Origin: Rhodocyclales bacterium
Lineage (GTDB): Bacteria; Pseudomonadota; Gammaproteobacteria; Burkholderiales; Rhodocyclaceae
Length of the DNA stretch: 59,465 nucleotides
Reading direction: 5' to 3'
NCBI GenBank assembly: GCA_016192435.1
Contig: JACPUD010000118.1
Span: 1 to 59,465 of the forward strand
Numbering within the stretch: position 1 is the first letter of the stretch; each line of letters opens with the position of its first letter. The notes beneath the pieces are model-generated. The model was not told where the DNA came from. It made no database searches and was given only the letters and a program-made list of their open reading frames with translations. This document shows, piece by piece, positions 26,877 to 38,274 of the stretch. The translations under genes and the position numbers were made by a program.

Positions 26877-27693
26877 TCTTCGCTTTCCATTCATTGTCCT
26901 GCTGCAACGAGCGCTGCAACCCTTCGTTGCGCCCAATTCCGCGATTCAGCCACGGCAATTCCGCTTCCTGATCAAGGAGCCGGTAGATGTCCTCCGAACC
27001 GAAATCGGGCTTTCCGGGATACAGGCGCTGGTAGATTGCGCTCACGAACGCAAGATCGGCGGGTTCATCGACCGTCCAGCGCATGTATGAGCGATCCGGA
27101 GAACCCTTGTAATTGCCAATTTTATATCGCTCCGGATGATGCCTCATGAAAAGGGTCAAATGCTCCCGTTCGGATGGCAGTTGCGCCGCCCGCCATGCCT
27201 GTTCCAGCAACTGAAAGCGGAACACTGCCGCATCCAGTCCGTCCGGAAACGTCGGCTCGATCGCGTTGCTGACGAAATCGTAGCCGCCCTGCAGGTGAAA
27301 CTCGATGGTCCTGTCGATCAGTTCCGGATCGGCGAGCGGGCAATCGCCGGTGAGCCGCACGACGTGGGATGGCTGGAACAGCTTCGCCGCCTGGTAGTAA
27401 CGGTCGAGCACATCATTCAGGCTGCCGCGAAAGCAGGCCACCGCTTCTGCGGCACAAAGCTCGGCAATCGGCTGGTCGGAAGGATCGTCACTGGTCGCCA
27501 CCAGCAGCTTGTCTACCTTCCTGCAGCGGCGCAACCTCTCCAGTTGCCGCGACAGCATGGGACGGCCGAGGATCGGTTGCAGAACCTTGGCCGGCAGCCG
27601 ACTGGATGAAACACGTGCCTGCACGATGGCCAGTACGTCAATCCTTTGGCCTGCTGCCGGGCCTTTCAAGCCGGAGCTGTCTCGTTCCGACAT
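26857..27693 (-). CDS. SpsF-type cytidylyltransferase-like protein (second; pseF role)
   Basis: 278 aa, ATG start. It contains AIVQARVSSSRLPAKVLQPI, VVRLTGDCPLADPELID and YDFVSNAIEPTFPDGLDAAVF, the SpsF layout shared with the protein at 19635, followed by MRWTVDEPADL. In Pse loci the CMP-activating step is usually PseF (NeuA-like); here the SpsF type is the only candidate near pseG and pseH. Overlaps the PseH-like gene by 28 bases. The C-terminal 30 residues (glutamine- and lysine-rich) are low in conservation. The pseF assignment is from position. Confidence 0.72.
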   Translation of the reverse strand: MSERDSSGLKGPAAGQRIDVLAIVQARVSSSRLPAKVLQPILGRPMLSRQLERLRRCRKVDKLLVATSDDPSDQPIAELCAAEAVACFRGSLNDVLDRYYQAAKLFQPSHVVRLTGDCPLADPELIDRTIEFHLQGGYDFVSNAIEPTFPDGLDAAVFRFQLLEQAWRAAQLPSEREHLTLFMRHHPERYKIGNYKGSPDRSYMRWTVDEPADLAFVSAIYQRLYPGKPDFGSEDIYRLLDQEAELPWLNRGIGRNEGLQRSLQQDNEWKAKNEKPNS

Positions 27694-28202
27694 TTTTCAA
27701 CCAGAATGGAGTCTATGTAGCGGCCGTTGAACAGAATGTGCCGGTGGAATCGCCCGACCTCACGGTAGCCGGCCTTGATGAACGCATGGTAAGAGCCGAG
27801 ATTTTCGGCATACATGCCCGCCCACAGCTTGTTGAGTTCAAGTTGCTCCAGGGCGTAGCGCGTGGCAAGCGCAATGGCCTCGGTGGCATAGCCTTTGCCC
27901 CAGACGGAGCGGCGGCCGATGATCAGTCCAAGATCGGCCGAGCGGTGCGGCTCGCGGATGCTTCCTATCTTGATGTTACCGATATGCTCTCCGCCGTGCG
28001 CGAGGAAGATGCCGAACAGGTGGTCGCGCGTACTCGCATTCATGGCGCGCACGAATTCGCGCAAAGTCTCAAGGGTTTGCGTCTGGTCACGACTTTCGAG
28101 GTACTGGATCACCTGCGGATCGCGCATCCATCCCAGATAGTCGTCGCCGACGTCCTTCTCCTCCAGCGGGCGGAGGAATATGCGTTGCCCCGGAATCTGC
28201 AT
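27666..28202 (-). CDS. pseH: PseH-like GNAT acetyltransferase
   Basis: 178 aa from the ATG at 28200-28202; the frame extends upstream without conserved residues. Typical GNAT sequence: RIFLRPLEEKDV, YLGWMRDPQVIQYLESR, the motif A VWGKGYATEAIALA, and NKLWAGMYAENLGSYHAFIKAGY. PseH acetylates the C4 amino group of UDP-4-amino-4,6-dideoxy-beta-L-AltNAc with acetyl-CoA. The position between spsF and hisF in the pse block supports this. A different amino-sugar acetylation cannot be excluded. Confidence 0.75.
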   Translation of the reverse strand: MQIPGQRIFLRPLEEKDVGDDYLGWMRDPQVIQYLESRDQTQTLETLREFVRAMNASTRDHLFGIFLAHGGEHIGNIKIGSIREPHRSADLGLIIGRRSVWGKGYATEAIALATRYALEQLELNKLWAGMYAENLGSYHAFIKAGYREVGRFHRHILFNGRYIDSILVEKCRNETAPA

Positions 28203-28213
28203 TGCCGGCGCAG

Positions 28214-29002
28214 TCACGTTTGTGGCCTGATCGGAATGCCGGCATTGCCGATGCGGGCACGGATTTGCAGGGGCGTCTGGTCCTTGAGGCTGAAGAACGT
28301 TCCTGCAGCCACGGCATCGGCCATGCCTTCCGAGAAGCCCTCCACGAAGTGAGCCGCGGTTCCGCAACCACCCGACGCGATGACCGGCACCGAAACTTCG
28401 GAGGCTACCCGGCGCGTGGTCTCGACATCGAGCCCGGCGCGGGTTCCGTCGCGGTCAATCGACGTCAGCAGAATTTCGCCCGCACCCCGGCGAGCACATG
28501 TCCGCGCCCACTCGACCGGATCGAGGCCGCTGTCATGCTTGCCGCCGCGCGTAAAAACCGAGTACCGCCCTTCGTTCGTGCGGCTGAAGTCTATGCTCAC
28601 CACCACGCATTGCGCACCGAAAGCGTCCGCTGCCCGTTCAATCAATTCCGGGCTTTCGACCGCGGCGGTATTGATGCTCACCTTGTCGGCTCCGTGGCGC
28701 AACAGCTTACGGAAATCATCGAGGGAGCGCACGCCGCCGCCGACGGTGAGCGGCATGAATATCTCCTCTGCGGCCCTTTCCACGATTCCGGCCATGGTCG
28801 GACGCCCCTGAAGTGTCGCATCCAGGTCAAGAAAAATAAGCTCGTCCGCCATCTGTGCCTGGTATACCTTGGCCTGGGAAATCGGGTCGCCAACCTGCAC
28901 CGTCTGATCGAAGCGAACGGTCGTGACCAGCACCATCCGATCCGCGTTACCGAGTCGCATGGACCTCAACTGCAGCTTGGGAATCAGGCGACGCTTGAGC
29001 AT
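28214..29002 (-). CDS. HisF-type subunit of sugar amidotransferase, catalytic Asp replaced
   Basis: 262 aa from the ATG at 29000-29002; it overlaps the HisH stop by one base (TGATG). The (beta/alpha)8 barrel is clear: FLDLDAT, TVGGGVRSLDDF, GADKVSINTAAV, VVVSIDF, GAGEILLTSIDRDGT and ASGGCG. Position 11, Asp in histidine-pathway HisF, is Gln (IPKLQLR), while the second catalytic Asp (near residue 138) is kept. The same loss is seen in the HisF2 proteins of LPS loci, which only channel ammonia to WbpG/PseA. It should be a partner of the amidotransferase at 29619. Confidence 0.87.
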   Translation of the reverse strand: MLKRRLIPKLQLRSMRLGNADRMVLVTTVRFDQTVQVGDPISQAKVYQAQMADELIFLDLDATLQGRPTMAGIVERAAEEIFMPLTVGGGVRSLDDFRKLLRHGADKVSINTAAVESPELIERAADAFGAQCVVVSIDFSRTNEGRYSVFTRGGKHDSGLDPVEWARTCARRGAGEILLTSIDRDGTRAGLDVETTRRVASEVSVPVIASGGCGTAAHFVEGFSEGMADAVAAGTFFSLKDQTPLQIRARIGNAGIPIRPQT

Positions 29003-29622
29003 CAGCAGGGCGTCCAGCGCACAAAGTTCTCGAGAATGCGCAGGCCGATATCCTGGCTCTTTTCCGGGTGGAACTGGGTACCGACGATGTTGTCCCGCCA
29101 GACCGCTGCCGTGACCCGGCCGCCATAGTCGCACCAGGCGCCGACGTCGGTCTCGTCGCGGCAGTTCATTCCGTAGGAGTGCACGAAATACACGTCCGTA
29201 CCTTGCCGGAGGCCCGCAAACAGTGGACAGTTCGCGCGAAACTCAATGTCATTCCAACCGATCTGCGGCACTCGCAATTGCTCCGGTTGCGGCACAAGGC
29301 GTACGACCTCGGCGTCAAGCCAACCCAAACCGGCATGCTCTCCGCCTTCAAGGCTCTTGCGCGCCATCAGTTGCATGCCGACACATATGCCCAGAATCGG
29401 CCTGCGCTGGCGAATGACCAATTCATCCAGCGCCTGATCGAAACCTCGACACCGCAGGTTATCGAGACAATTTCCGAATGCTCCGACACCCGGCAGGATG
29501 ATTCTTTCGGCCCCAGCTAACTGTTCTGGCGTGCTGCAAAGCTGCGCATCGGCTCCTACCATCGCCAGGGCATTAGTGACCGAGAGCAGATTGCCCGATC
29601 CGTAGTCGACAACCCCGATCAT
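29002..29622 (-). CDS. HisH-type glutamine amidotransferase subunit
   Basis: 206 aa from the ATG at 29620-29622; the ATGA overlaps the amidotransferase stop. Class I glutaminase with the full triad: the nucleophile in GICVGMQLM and His/Glu in TQFHPEKS; PGVGAFG is the oxyanion-strand region. It releases ammonia from glutamine and passes it through the HisF barrel. In this operon the acceptor is the WbpG/PseA-like enzyme rather than imidazole-glycerol phosphate. No hisA, hisI or other histidine gene is nearby. Confidence 0.9.
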   Translation of the reverse strand: MIGVVDYGSGNLLSVTNALAMVGADAQLCSTPEQLAGAERIILPGVGAFGNCLDNLRCRGFDQALDELVIRQRRPILGICVGMQLMARKSLEGGEHAGLGWLDAEVVRLVPQPEQLRVPQIGWNDIEFRANCPLFAGLRQGTDVYFVHSYGMNCRDETDVGAWCDYGGRVTAAVWRDNIVGTQFHPEKSQDIGLRILENFVRWTPC

Positions 29623-30827
29623 GCTGCCTTGATCGGGATTGTTGCCCGCCATCGCGCCAGCTGTGCTTCCGCGTCCTCGCGTGGCATCGGACCCTCATGT
29701 GACCACTGGTCAAAATCATGCACCTTGACCCCGGGCGTAATGCGCGCCGGGTCGTGCTGGTAGGGCGAAACCTGGTGACTCATGGCAATTTCCAGGAATT
29801 CCTCTTCGCTCAGGCCTATGAACTCAAGAAACAGATCCAGGCTGGGCGGGCGTTTCCCTTCATACTGGCGAATCATTTCACGTGCTTCTTCCAGCGACAT
29901 CCGATGGTTGCGGATATCGATCGCCGCGAGATGAGAGGGGCGGGTGTAGCCGCGCTTTATGTACTTGATGTAGTCGCGCACGCCCTGCATATAGCATTCG
30001 ATTTTTTCGTAGCCATACTGCGGCGGCACATTTTCGACCTCGTCACCCTTCCAGCCCAGTTCGCGCTGGATGATCTCCGACTGGCGCTTCACGTCCCAAG
30101 GCACGAAGGAACCAAGGCAGACCGAGCGGTAACCGATGCGGCGCAGGTCCTTCATGGGCGGATAGCTGAATGGCTTTAGATCGCGCTCGGCCACTTCGCC
30201 GCCGAGACGCACAAACATGTCCTGTGCCGTGATGCCGAGATTGGTCGATCTGTTGAAGCGCTTTTCGTCCACTTCTTCGGGTTGATCGTAGGAAAAGTAG
30301 GCGGTGTACTCAGCGGAAGGCTCACCCCAAAAAATCAGCGGCACGTTGTACTGGATCGCCACCCACATCGGGTAGGAAAAGATACCCGTGTGGCAATGCC
30401 AGCAGAAATCTCCCTTCTCGAGGAAGCTTTGCAGCATGAGCTTGCGCACCACTTTCCAGTTGGGCCGGAAATGAACGAAATCCGCACCGAGCCGTCGCAG
30501 TACGCGATCGGTGTCGTCGATGACGTTCTGACGCAGGAATCCATGGTCGAAACGCACGACCAAGGGCTTGAGCCCATACTCTTTCATCAGGTAGTACAGC
30601 GTCCACGTGCTGTCCTTACCTCCGCTGAATGGCAAAATACAGTCATAGTCGTGCTTGTCGCGATAGGTGGCAACCAGTTCGTCCAGTTGCAGCTTGCGTG
30701 CGTTCCAGTCAATGCCAGTCTGCTTCAGTACCTGGCCGCGGCAGATGTTGCACACCCCGTTCTCGTCAAACACAATGGTGGCATGTGTTTCGGGAAGGTT
30801 GCATCGCGTACAGCGTTTCATTTCCAT
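29619..30827 (-). CDS. N-acetyl sugar amidotransferase (WbpG/PseA-like)
   Basis: 402 aa from the ATG at 30825-30827 with GGAG 8 bases upstream. An N-terminal zinc-like cluster (CTRCN, CNIC) precedes the PP-loop ATP-binding motif PFSGGKDS near residue 67, then CWHCH. The PP-loop activates an N-acetyl group as an adenylate so that ammonia gives an acetamidino group. In Campylobacter PseA makes the acetamidino form of pseudaminic acid; in Pseudomonas WbpG acts on the ManNAc3NAc branch. With pseB and pseC immediately upstream the former is favoured. It is 54 bp downstream of the aldo/keto reductase gene. Confidence 0.9.
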   Translation of the reverse strand: MEMKRCTRCNLPETHATIVFDENGVCNICRGQVLKQTGIDWNARKLQLDELVATYRDKHDYDCILPFSGGKDSTWTLYYLMKEYGLKPLVVRFDHGFLRQNVIDDTDRVLRRLGADFVHFRPNWKVVRKLMLQSFLEKGDFCWHCHTGIFSYPMWVAIQYNVPLIFWGEPSAEYTAYFSYDQPEEVDEKRFNRSTNLGITAQDMFVRLGGEVAERDLKPFSYPPMKDLRRIGYRSVCLGSFVPWDVKRQSEIIQRELGWKGDEVENVPPQYGYEKIECYMQGVRDYIKYIKRGYTRPSHLAAIDIRNHRMSLEEAREMIRQYEGKRPPSLDLFLEFIGLSEEEFLEIAMSHQVSPYQHDPARITPGVKVHDFDQWSHEGPMPREDAEAQLARWRATIPIKAA

Positions 30828-30881
30828 TTGAAGGCTCCGTTGCGCCGGATCATTTATTCGAGGTATGTGGCTTCACGCCTG

Positions 30882-31756
30882 TTACAGCCGCCACCTGGAT
30901 GGATCAAGCATGGCTGAATCGGTCAAGGCAAAACGCGCCAAGGAGCCTGCGTCGACTTGCACCGCCTGTGCCGCAAGGATCTCCTGAAGCTGCCCGACGA
31001 TATTGACTCCAAGTATAACGTGGTCCAGTTCAGGCTGGGCGAGCACGGGGCCAAGAGCCGCCTGCAGAGGAGTCAGCCCCAGGCTTTCAATGCAGGCGCG
31101 GTACTCGGCGAGATGGTCCCGGATGGGTGAAAAATATGCGGGAAGTTCATCCGGCGACATGAACAGCAAGCCTTGCAGAAAAGCCGAACGGGCATGTATT
31201 TCTATTCCTGCACGCTTGAGTTTTGCCACATGCCCGCTGCCGATCAGCCGCTGATCAAGCACGCTAACCGGCAATTGCACCAGTTCGACGGGATGTCGAG
31301 CGAGGATGGCATCAATCTGCTCACCACTGTATACCGAAACCCCGACTTTCTCGACCACGCCCATCTGCCGGAATTCCAGAAGGGTCTTCATCAATCGATC
31401 GCCCTGGATCGACAGCAAATCTTCCGCGCGGTGCACCATCACGCCGTAGAGCTTTTCCTGGCTCAGCCTTGACAGGGACAGGCGGATGGACGCCCTGACG
31501 CGGTCGACAAACTCGCGGCCATCCTCCCCCGCGCGCAAGGCCGGCGTCTTCGTGACTATGTGAAAAGGATGCTCCGCCGGCAGGGTGCGGCCGAGCACTT
31601 CCTCGCTCTTGCCATATCCCGCCGCCGTGTCGAGCACACGAATGCCGCTATCGGCCGCCAAACGCAAGATGCGCCCCGTTTCTGCTTCGGGCGTCCTTCC
31701 CGCGCGATTGGATACGCCGTAGTCCAGCCCGAACTGTACGGTACCGAGGCCAAGTT

Positions 31757-31760
<4 letters not shown>
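30882..31760 (-). CDS. Aldo/keto reductase
   Basis: 292 aa, GTG start overlapping the pseC stop (GTGA). The AKR barrel is complete: LGTVQFGLDYGV, VLDTAAGYGKSEEVLG with catalytic Asp and Tyr, VTKTP with Lys and MVHRAED with His. It ends in a C-terminal AKR extension (ARFALTDSAMLDPS). Aldo/keto reductases are frequent in pse and leg loci, but their role there is not established. It could reduce a keto group on the sugar or, given the KAS III/ACP, on a 3-ketoacyl chain; both are inference. Confidence 0.85.
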
Positions 31761-33969
<2,209 letters not shown>

Positions 33970-33974
33970 TTATC

Positions 33975-34517
33975 TCACGGGAAGATTTCCGCCAGCCTGA
34001 AGGGCAAGCCCGCCCGGTCCTTTTCCGAAACGGTCGGGGCACCGGCAAGCGGCCATGCGATGGCCAGTTCCGGGTCGCTCCAGAGTAGCGAGCGTTCGTG
34101 CTCGGGGGCATAGAACGCGGTCTGTTTGTAAAGCATTTCCGCGTAGTCCGAAACGACGCAGAAGCCGTGGGCAAAACCCGGCGGTACCCAGAGCATGCGT
34201 GGAGTGGCTGCGGACAGGGTCACGGCGACATGCTGGCCACAGGTGGGCGAAGTCTTTCTGAGGTCGACCACCACGTCGAACACCTCGCCGACGACGACCC
34301 GGATCAGTTTTCCCTGCGGCTGCCGGATCTGGTAGTGAAGGCCGCGCAGAACGCCACGAACCGAACGGGAGTGACTATCCTGGACAAATTCGGCGTCGAT
34401 GCCGCCCTTGGCAAAATCCCGGGCGTTCCAGCTCTCGTAGAAGAATCCGCGCTCATCGCCGAACACCCGTGGTTCGATCAGGGTCACACCGGGAATCGAT
34501 GTCGCCAGGAACTTCAT
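33975..34517 (-). CDS. rfbC: dTDP-4-dehydrorhamnose 3,5-epimerase
   Basis: 180 aa, ATG start overlapping the ABC transporter stop by four bases. RmlC cupin motifs are VFGDERGFFYESW, VRGLHYQ with the catalytic His region, WVPPGFAHGF and TAFYAPEHERSL. It epimerises C3 and C5 of dTDP-4-keto-6-deoxyglucose. No rmlA, rmlB or rmlD is present in the window, so the enzyme must rely on dTDP-sugar genes elsewhere or work on a related substrate of the SDR/DegT group. It sits 71 bp before pseB. Confidence 0.92.
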   Translation of the reverse strand: MKFLATSIPGVTLIEPRVFGDERGFFYESWNARDFAKGGIDAEFVQDSHSRSVRGVLRGLHYQIRQPQGKLIRVVVGEVFDVVVDLRKTSPTCGQHVAVTLSAATPRMLWVPPGFAHGFCVVSDYAEMLYKQTAFYAPEHERSLLWSDPELAIAWPLAGAPTVSEKDRAGLPFRLAEIFP

Positions 34518-36355
34518 GGCGCCGCCGCTGCCAGCGCGCGAAAGCTGGCACTGCTTTCGAGCAGGAAGTCGTAGGATCCGGCGGACGCGATCCGCCCGCG
34601 ATCGAGCTCGATGATGGTGTCGCAGCGCCTGACCGTGGTGAGCCGATGCGCAATCAGGATGATCGTCAGGTCGCGATTCAGGTCCTCGATAGCCTCCATC
34701 ACAGAATTTTCCGTCACACTGTCGAGCGCGCTGGTGGCCTCGTCGAAGACCAGGACTTTCGCCTTCTTGTAGAGCGCGCGCGCTATGCCGATGCGCTGGC
34801 GCTGCCCGCCGGAAAGCCGGATGCCTCGCTCGCCGACATGCGCCTCATAGCCGCCGGGGCTGTTCTCGATGAATTCGGCGATATGGGCCTGGCGCGCCGC
34901 AATGCGCACCCGATCGAAATCTATTGATTCGCGTGCGATGCCGAAAGCGATGTTCTCCGCGATTGAACTGTCGGCGAGATAAATATGTTGCGGCACATGG
35001 GCAATAAGGCTCTGCCATGCCCCGCGTAGCTCACCGCTGATTGGCCGCTCGTCGACCAGAATTTCCCCCTGCACCGGATCCAGCAGCCCCATCAGCAAAT
35101 CCAGCACCGTGCTCTTGCCGCTGCCGGTTGTACCGACAATCCCGATGCGGCCGCCTCTGGGAATCGAGAGATTGAAACTTTCCAGCACCCAGGGGCCGTC
35201 GGGGCGATAGCGAAAATCGACATTCCGGAAGCAGATTTCACGTTCAAACCCAAGCTTCCCGATTTCCGCCCGCGGCCTTGCCGGCGGATCTGGCTGATCC
35301 AGCAAATCCAGCGCGTCGGCGAGCGAGGCCTTGCTGCCCGCCAGTCCGGCCCAGGCGCCATAGGCCGCCTGCACTGCCTGCAACAGGCGCTGGGATCCGA
35401 GAGCCAATGCGCCAAGAACCGGCAGCGCCGCGGCAAAACCCTCGCGTTGATGAAACAAACCATAGGCAATCGCCGCAATCAGCACCATCGCCACGGTTTC
35501 GATCACGAACCGGGGCGAAGCCGCTATGAACAGGTTGCTGCCCTGGGCGTGACGTAAGGGTTGGTCGGCCTTACTGTAGATGCCGCAATAAAGCTCCTGG
35601 GTCCCGTCGAGCAAAACGTCGCGGATACCGCCGAGGCCTTCCTGCAGCGCCTTGAGCACTTGGGTCTGCTCCTTCGCTATGCGCTGGCCGTTCACCTCCA
35701 GCCGACGCCGCGCCAGCCGGGTGATGATTCCGTATGAAACACCGACCACCGCTGCCGCGACGAGCGCCACGACCGCATCGATGCCCAGCAGCGCAGCCAT
35801 GACCGCGAAAATCATCAGAGTGGAGCTCAGGAGGGTAAGGGCCGGCAGCAAACCACCATATACGACGCCGGCGACCTTGCCCGTAATACCGCTGATCACT
35901 TCACTGCTGTTGCGGGCGACATGCACGCTGTAAGGCTGGTAAAGCGTACGGCGGTAAACCTCGATGCCGAGTTCGGCGCCGGCGGCAAACGACATGCGGG
36001 TAGTTGCCCAGAGCAGCGAAATCCGGATCACCCCCGCCGTCACGGCAATAACTGCGAAAGCAGCGGTCAATGGCAGCACCAGTTCCGCCCCCGACGCAAA
36101 TCCCCAGCGCGGCGCAATGCCGGCCACTACCGGATGGTTGAAGACGCGTTCCGGAGACGCCAGAACGCCGAGAAAGGGAAGCAGGGCGCCGAGACTGACG
36201 ACTTCGGCCAGGGCACTGGCCACCATCAACCCGAACATTGCGAACAGCTGCTGGCGGCGTCGCCGGCTCAGGTGCCGCCAAAGACGCCGCAGCAGGAGCC
36301 ACAGGCTGTCCGCGGGCGCGTAGCCGGACGCCGTGCTGCCTTCAGGCTTCGCCAT
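34514..36355 (-). CDS. ABC transporter/flippase, PglK/MsbA-type
   Basis: 613 aa from the ATG at 36353-36355. An N-terminal ABC_membrane region with about six hydrophobic spans (residues 30-320) is followed by a nucleotide-binding domain: Walker A GTTGSGKST, Q-loop HVPQHIYLA, signature LSGGQRQR and Walker B VLVFDEATS, then AHRLTTV. The layout matches half-transporters such as PglK that flip undecaprenyl-linked oligosaccharides. It probably exports the lipid-linked glycan. No wzx or wzt/wzm is visible in the window, so this may be the only exporter in the locus. Confidence 0.88.
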   Translation of the reverse strand: MAKPEGSTASGYAPADSLWLLLRRLWRHLSRRRRQQLFAMFGLMVASALAEVVSLGALLPFLGVLASPERVFNHPVVAGIAPRWGFASGAELVLPLTAAFAVIAVTAGVIRISLLWATTRMSFAAGAELGIEVYRRTLYQPYSVHVARNSSEVISGITGKVAGVVYGGLLPALTLLSSTLMIFAVMAALLGIDAVVALVAAAVVGVSYGIITRLARRRLEVNGQRIAKEQTQVLKALQEGLGGIRDVLLDGTQELYCGIYSKADQPLRHAQGSNLFIAASPRFVIETVAMVLIAAIAYGLFHQREGFAAALPVLGALALGSQRLLQAVQAAYGAWAGLAGSKASLADALDLLDQPDPPARPRAEIGKLGFEREICFRNVDFRYRPDGPWVLESFNLSIPRGGRIGIVGTTGSGKSTVLDLLMGLLDPVQGEILVDERPISGELRGAWQSLIAHVPQHIYLADSSIAENIAFGIARESIDFDRVRIAARQAHIAEFIENSPGGYEAHVGERGIRLSGGQRQRIGIARALYKKAKVLVFDEATSALDSVTENSVMEAIEDLNRDLTIILIAHRLTTVRRCDTIIELDRGRIASAGSYDFLLESSASFRALAAAAP

Positions 36356-36465
36356 CAGGGCTTGAACGCTGCGGCAGGACTGGCGAAAACAGACTGAACA
36401 TGGAAGCCCATCCGCCAACGGAAATCGGGGGTTTTGTCATGCGCGTGGATTGCGACGAAACGGGG
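36356..36465. other. 110-bp spacer between ABC transporter and DNA ligase genes
   Basis: It holds a 32-codon open stretch (MTKPPISVGGWASMFSLF...) on the minus strand without any sign of being a gene. A TTGACC hexamer on the minus strand lacks a matching -10. No hairpin terminator is seen. It is the largest gap in the pseB-manC half of the run. Confidence 0.4.
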
Positions 36466-37347
36466 TCAAAGCTTATCACGCAGCCGCAGATACCTCGGGA
36501 AGCGCGGCATTCCGTGCGGTGTCAGCTCGCGATAGCGATAGGTAACGAGCGTGCCCAGCGGCGGCGGGTTGCGCCGCAGGTCATCGCTCAGGCCGCTGCC
36601 GAGCGCAAAGCGGCGTCCATCGGCGGCTTCCATCTGCAAGGCGCCGAGCATGCCGGCATATTTTCCCTTGCCCGGCAGATGCGCGACGACAGTTGCTTCG
36701 GCATCGAGCCAGGGGGTTAGCTTGAGCAAGGCGTTGGAACGTCCGGTTTCGTAGGGCGCGTCGTCACGGTGCAGCATCAGCCCTTCGCCGCCGCCACGAA
36801 CTATGCCGCGCAGCTTTGCCTGCAGCGCCGCCGCATCGGTCACGCGAAATTGGGTAACGGCCTGCAGCCAGGGCAGCTTCGCTGCCTCGGCGATGCCCCG
36901 GATCTGTGTGGCGCGTTCGGTAAAACCGCCGGGAGCACCCGGCAATTCGAAGATCATGTAGCGCACGCGGCGCCATTCGGCATCGTCGGGTGATTGGCGG
37001 CGGACGATGGACGAAAGCTGGTCGAAGCTGCCGCGTCCAAGCCAGAGTTCGCCATCCAGGGGCTGCCTGGGCAAGGCATCGAGAAACCACCGCGGGGCCG
37101 CAACCGGGTTACCGCTGCGAAAACGGAGGATCTCGCCGTCCCAGATGGCGCGCACGCCATCAAGTTTTTCGCTGACCCAATAGCGCGGGATATCGATCTT
37201 GCCGCGATAGCGTTCCGCCAGCAGGAGCGGCGGGGATTCGACAGCCAATGCCGAATGCGGAACTGCCGACCCTGCCAGGGCAAGCAGCGAGAGAACTGCT
37301 CCGCAAACCTGCCGCCATGAACTTCCCCGGCAATGTTCAGCCGCCAT
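36466..37347 (-). CDS. Periplasmic-type ATP-dependent DNA ligase (LigE-like)
   Basis: 293 aa from the ATG at 37345-37347. An N-terminal signal peptide is visible (basic residues, then [20 protein letters not shown]), which predicts export. The minimal ligase core follows: catalytic Lys61 in [11 protein letters not shown] (KxDG), GELWLGR, YMIFEL, EGLMLH and [15 protein letters not shown]. No DNA-binding or BRCT domain is present, so it is the small LigE type reported in competence- and biofilm-associated settings. It is misplaced inside a glycan operon, between fcl and the ABC flippase. Overlaps fcl by 11 bases. Confidence 0.88.
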   Translation of the reverse strand: MAAEHCRGSSWRQVCGAVLSLLALAGSAVPHSALAVESPPLLLAERYRGKIDIPRYWVSEKLDGVRAIWDGEILRFRSGNPVAAPRWFLDALPRQPLDGELWLGRGSFDQLSSIVRRQSPDDAEWRRVRYMIFELPGAPGGFTERATQIRGIAEAAKLPWLQAVTQFRVTDAAALQAKLRGIVRGGGEGLMLHRDDAPYETGRSNALLKLTPWLDAEATVVAHLPGKGKYAGMLGALQMEAADGRRFALGSGLSDDLRRNPPPLGTLVTYRYRELTPHGMPRFPRYLRLRDKL

Positions 37348-38269
37348 GCCGCGCCATAAAATCGCGGTAGGCCAGGTCGATGCCTTCGCGCAGCGGTACG
37401 CGCGCCCGCCAGCCGAGCTCACCCAGACGACTCACATCGAGCCACTTGCGCGGCGTGCCGTCCGGCTTGGTCGCATCGAACACAATGCGTCCGGGAAAGT
37501 CGACCACGGACATCACGGTCTCGGCCAGTTCGCGAATCGTGACGTCCTCGCCGGCACCGATGTTGTAGATGCCCTCGCCGACGCCCTGTTCCATCAGAAA
37601 CACGCAGGCATCCGCCAGATCATCGACATACAGAAACTCCCGCCGCGGTTTGCCGCTGCCCCACACCACGAGTTCGCTGTCGCCGCGCTGCTTCGCTTCG
37701 TGCGCCTTGCGTATCAATGCCGGCAGGACGTGGCTGTTGGCCAGGTCGTAGTTGTCGTTGGGGCCGTAGAGATTGGTCGGCATGACCGAAAAATACCGCG
37801 TGCCGTACTGGCGGTTGTAGCTTTCGCAGAGCTTGATGCCGGCAATCTTGGCAATCGCATAGGGCTCGTTGGTCGGCTCCAGCGGACCCGTCAGCAGGTA
37901 GTCTTCCCTGATCGGCTGTGGGCAGTCGCGCGGATAAATGCAACTCGACCCGAGAAAGCACAGTTGCCGGATCCCGGCCTGCCAGGCGCCGTGGATCAGG
38001 TTGGCCTCGACCATCAGGTTTTCGTAGATGAAGTTGGCGCGCAGGCTGTTGTTGGCCTGGATACCGCCGACCCTGGCCGCCGCCATGAAGATGAAATCCG
38101 GCTTTTCCTGTTGCAGGAAGGTTTCCGTTGCAGCCTGGCTCAACAGGTCCAGTTCGGCCCGCGTGCGGGTAAGGATGTTGCTGTAGCCGGCCCGCTGCAG
38201 ACGACGCACCAGCGCCGAACCGACCATGCCGCGGTGGCCCGCGACGTAGATACGGGCGTTCTTTTCCAT
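37337..38269 (-). CDS. fcl: GDP-L-fucose synthase
   Basis: 310 aa from the ATG at 38267-38269. Fcl signatures are [37 protein letters not shown], catalytic YAIAK and YGPNDNYD. It epimerises C3/C5 and reduces C4 of GDP-4-keto-6-deoxymannose with NADPH to form GDP-L-fucose. The gene is directly after gmd and manC, completing the pathway from mannose-1-phosphate. It lies 5 bp after the gmd stop. Confidence 0.94.
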   Translation of the reverse strand: MEKNARIYVAGHRGMVGSALVRRLQRAGYSNILTRTRAELDLLSQAATETFLQQEKPDFIFMAAARVGGIQANNSLRANFIYENLMVEANLIHGAWQAGIRQLCFLGSSCIYPRDCPQPIREDYLLTGPLEPTNEPYAIAKIAGIKLCESYNRQYGTRYFSVMPTNLYGPNDNYDLANSHVLPALIRKAHEAKQRGDSELVVWGSGKPRREFLYVDDLADACVFLMEQGVGEGIYNIGAGEDVTIRELAETVMSVVDFPGRIVFDATKPDGTPRKWLDVSRLGELGWRARVPLREGIDLAYRDFMARHGG

Positions 38270-38274
38270 GGCCG

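Noticed and set aside
36388-36456. Small open frame between the ABC transporter and ligase genes
   Set aside because: About 32 codons without ribosome-binding site or recognisable sequence.
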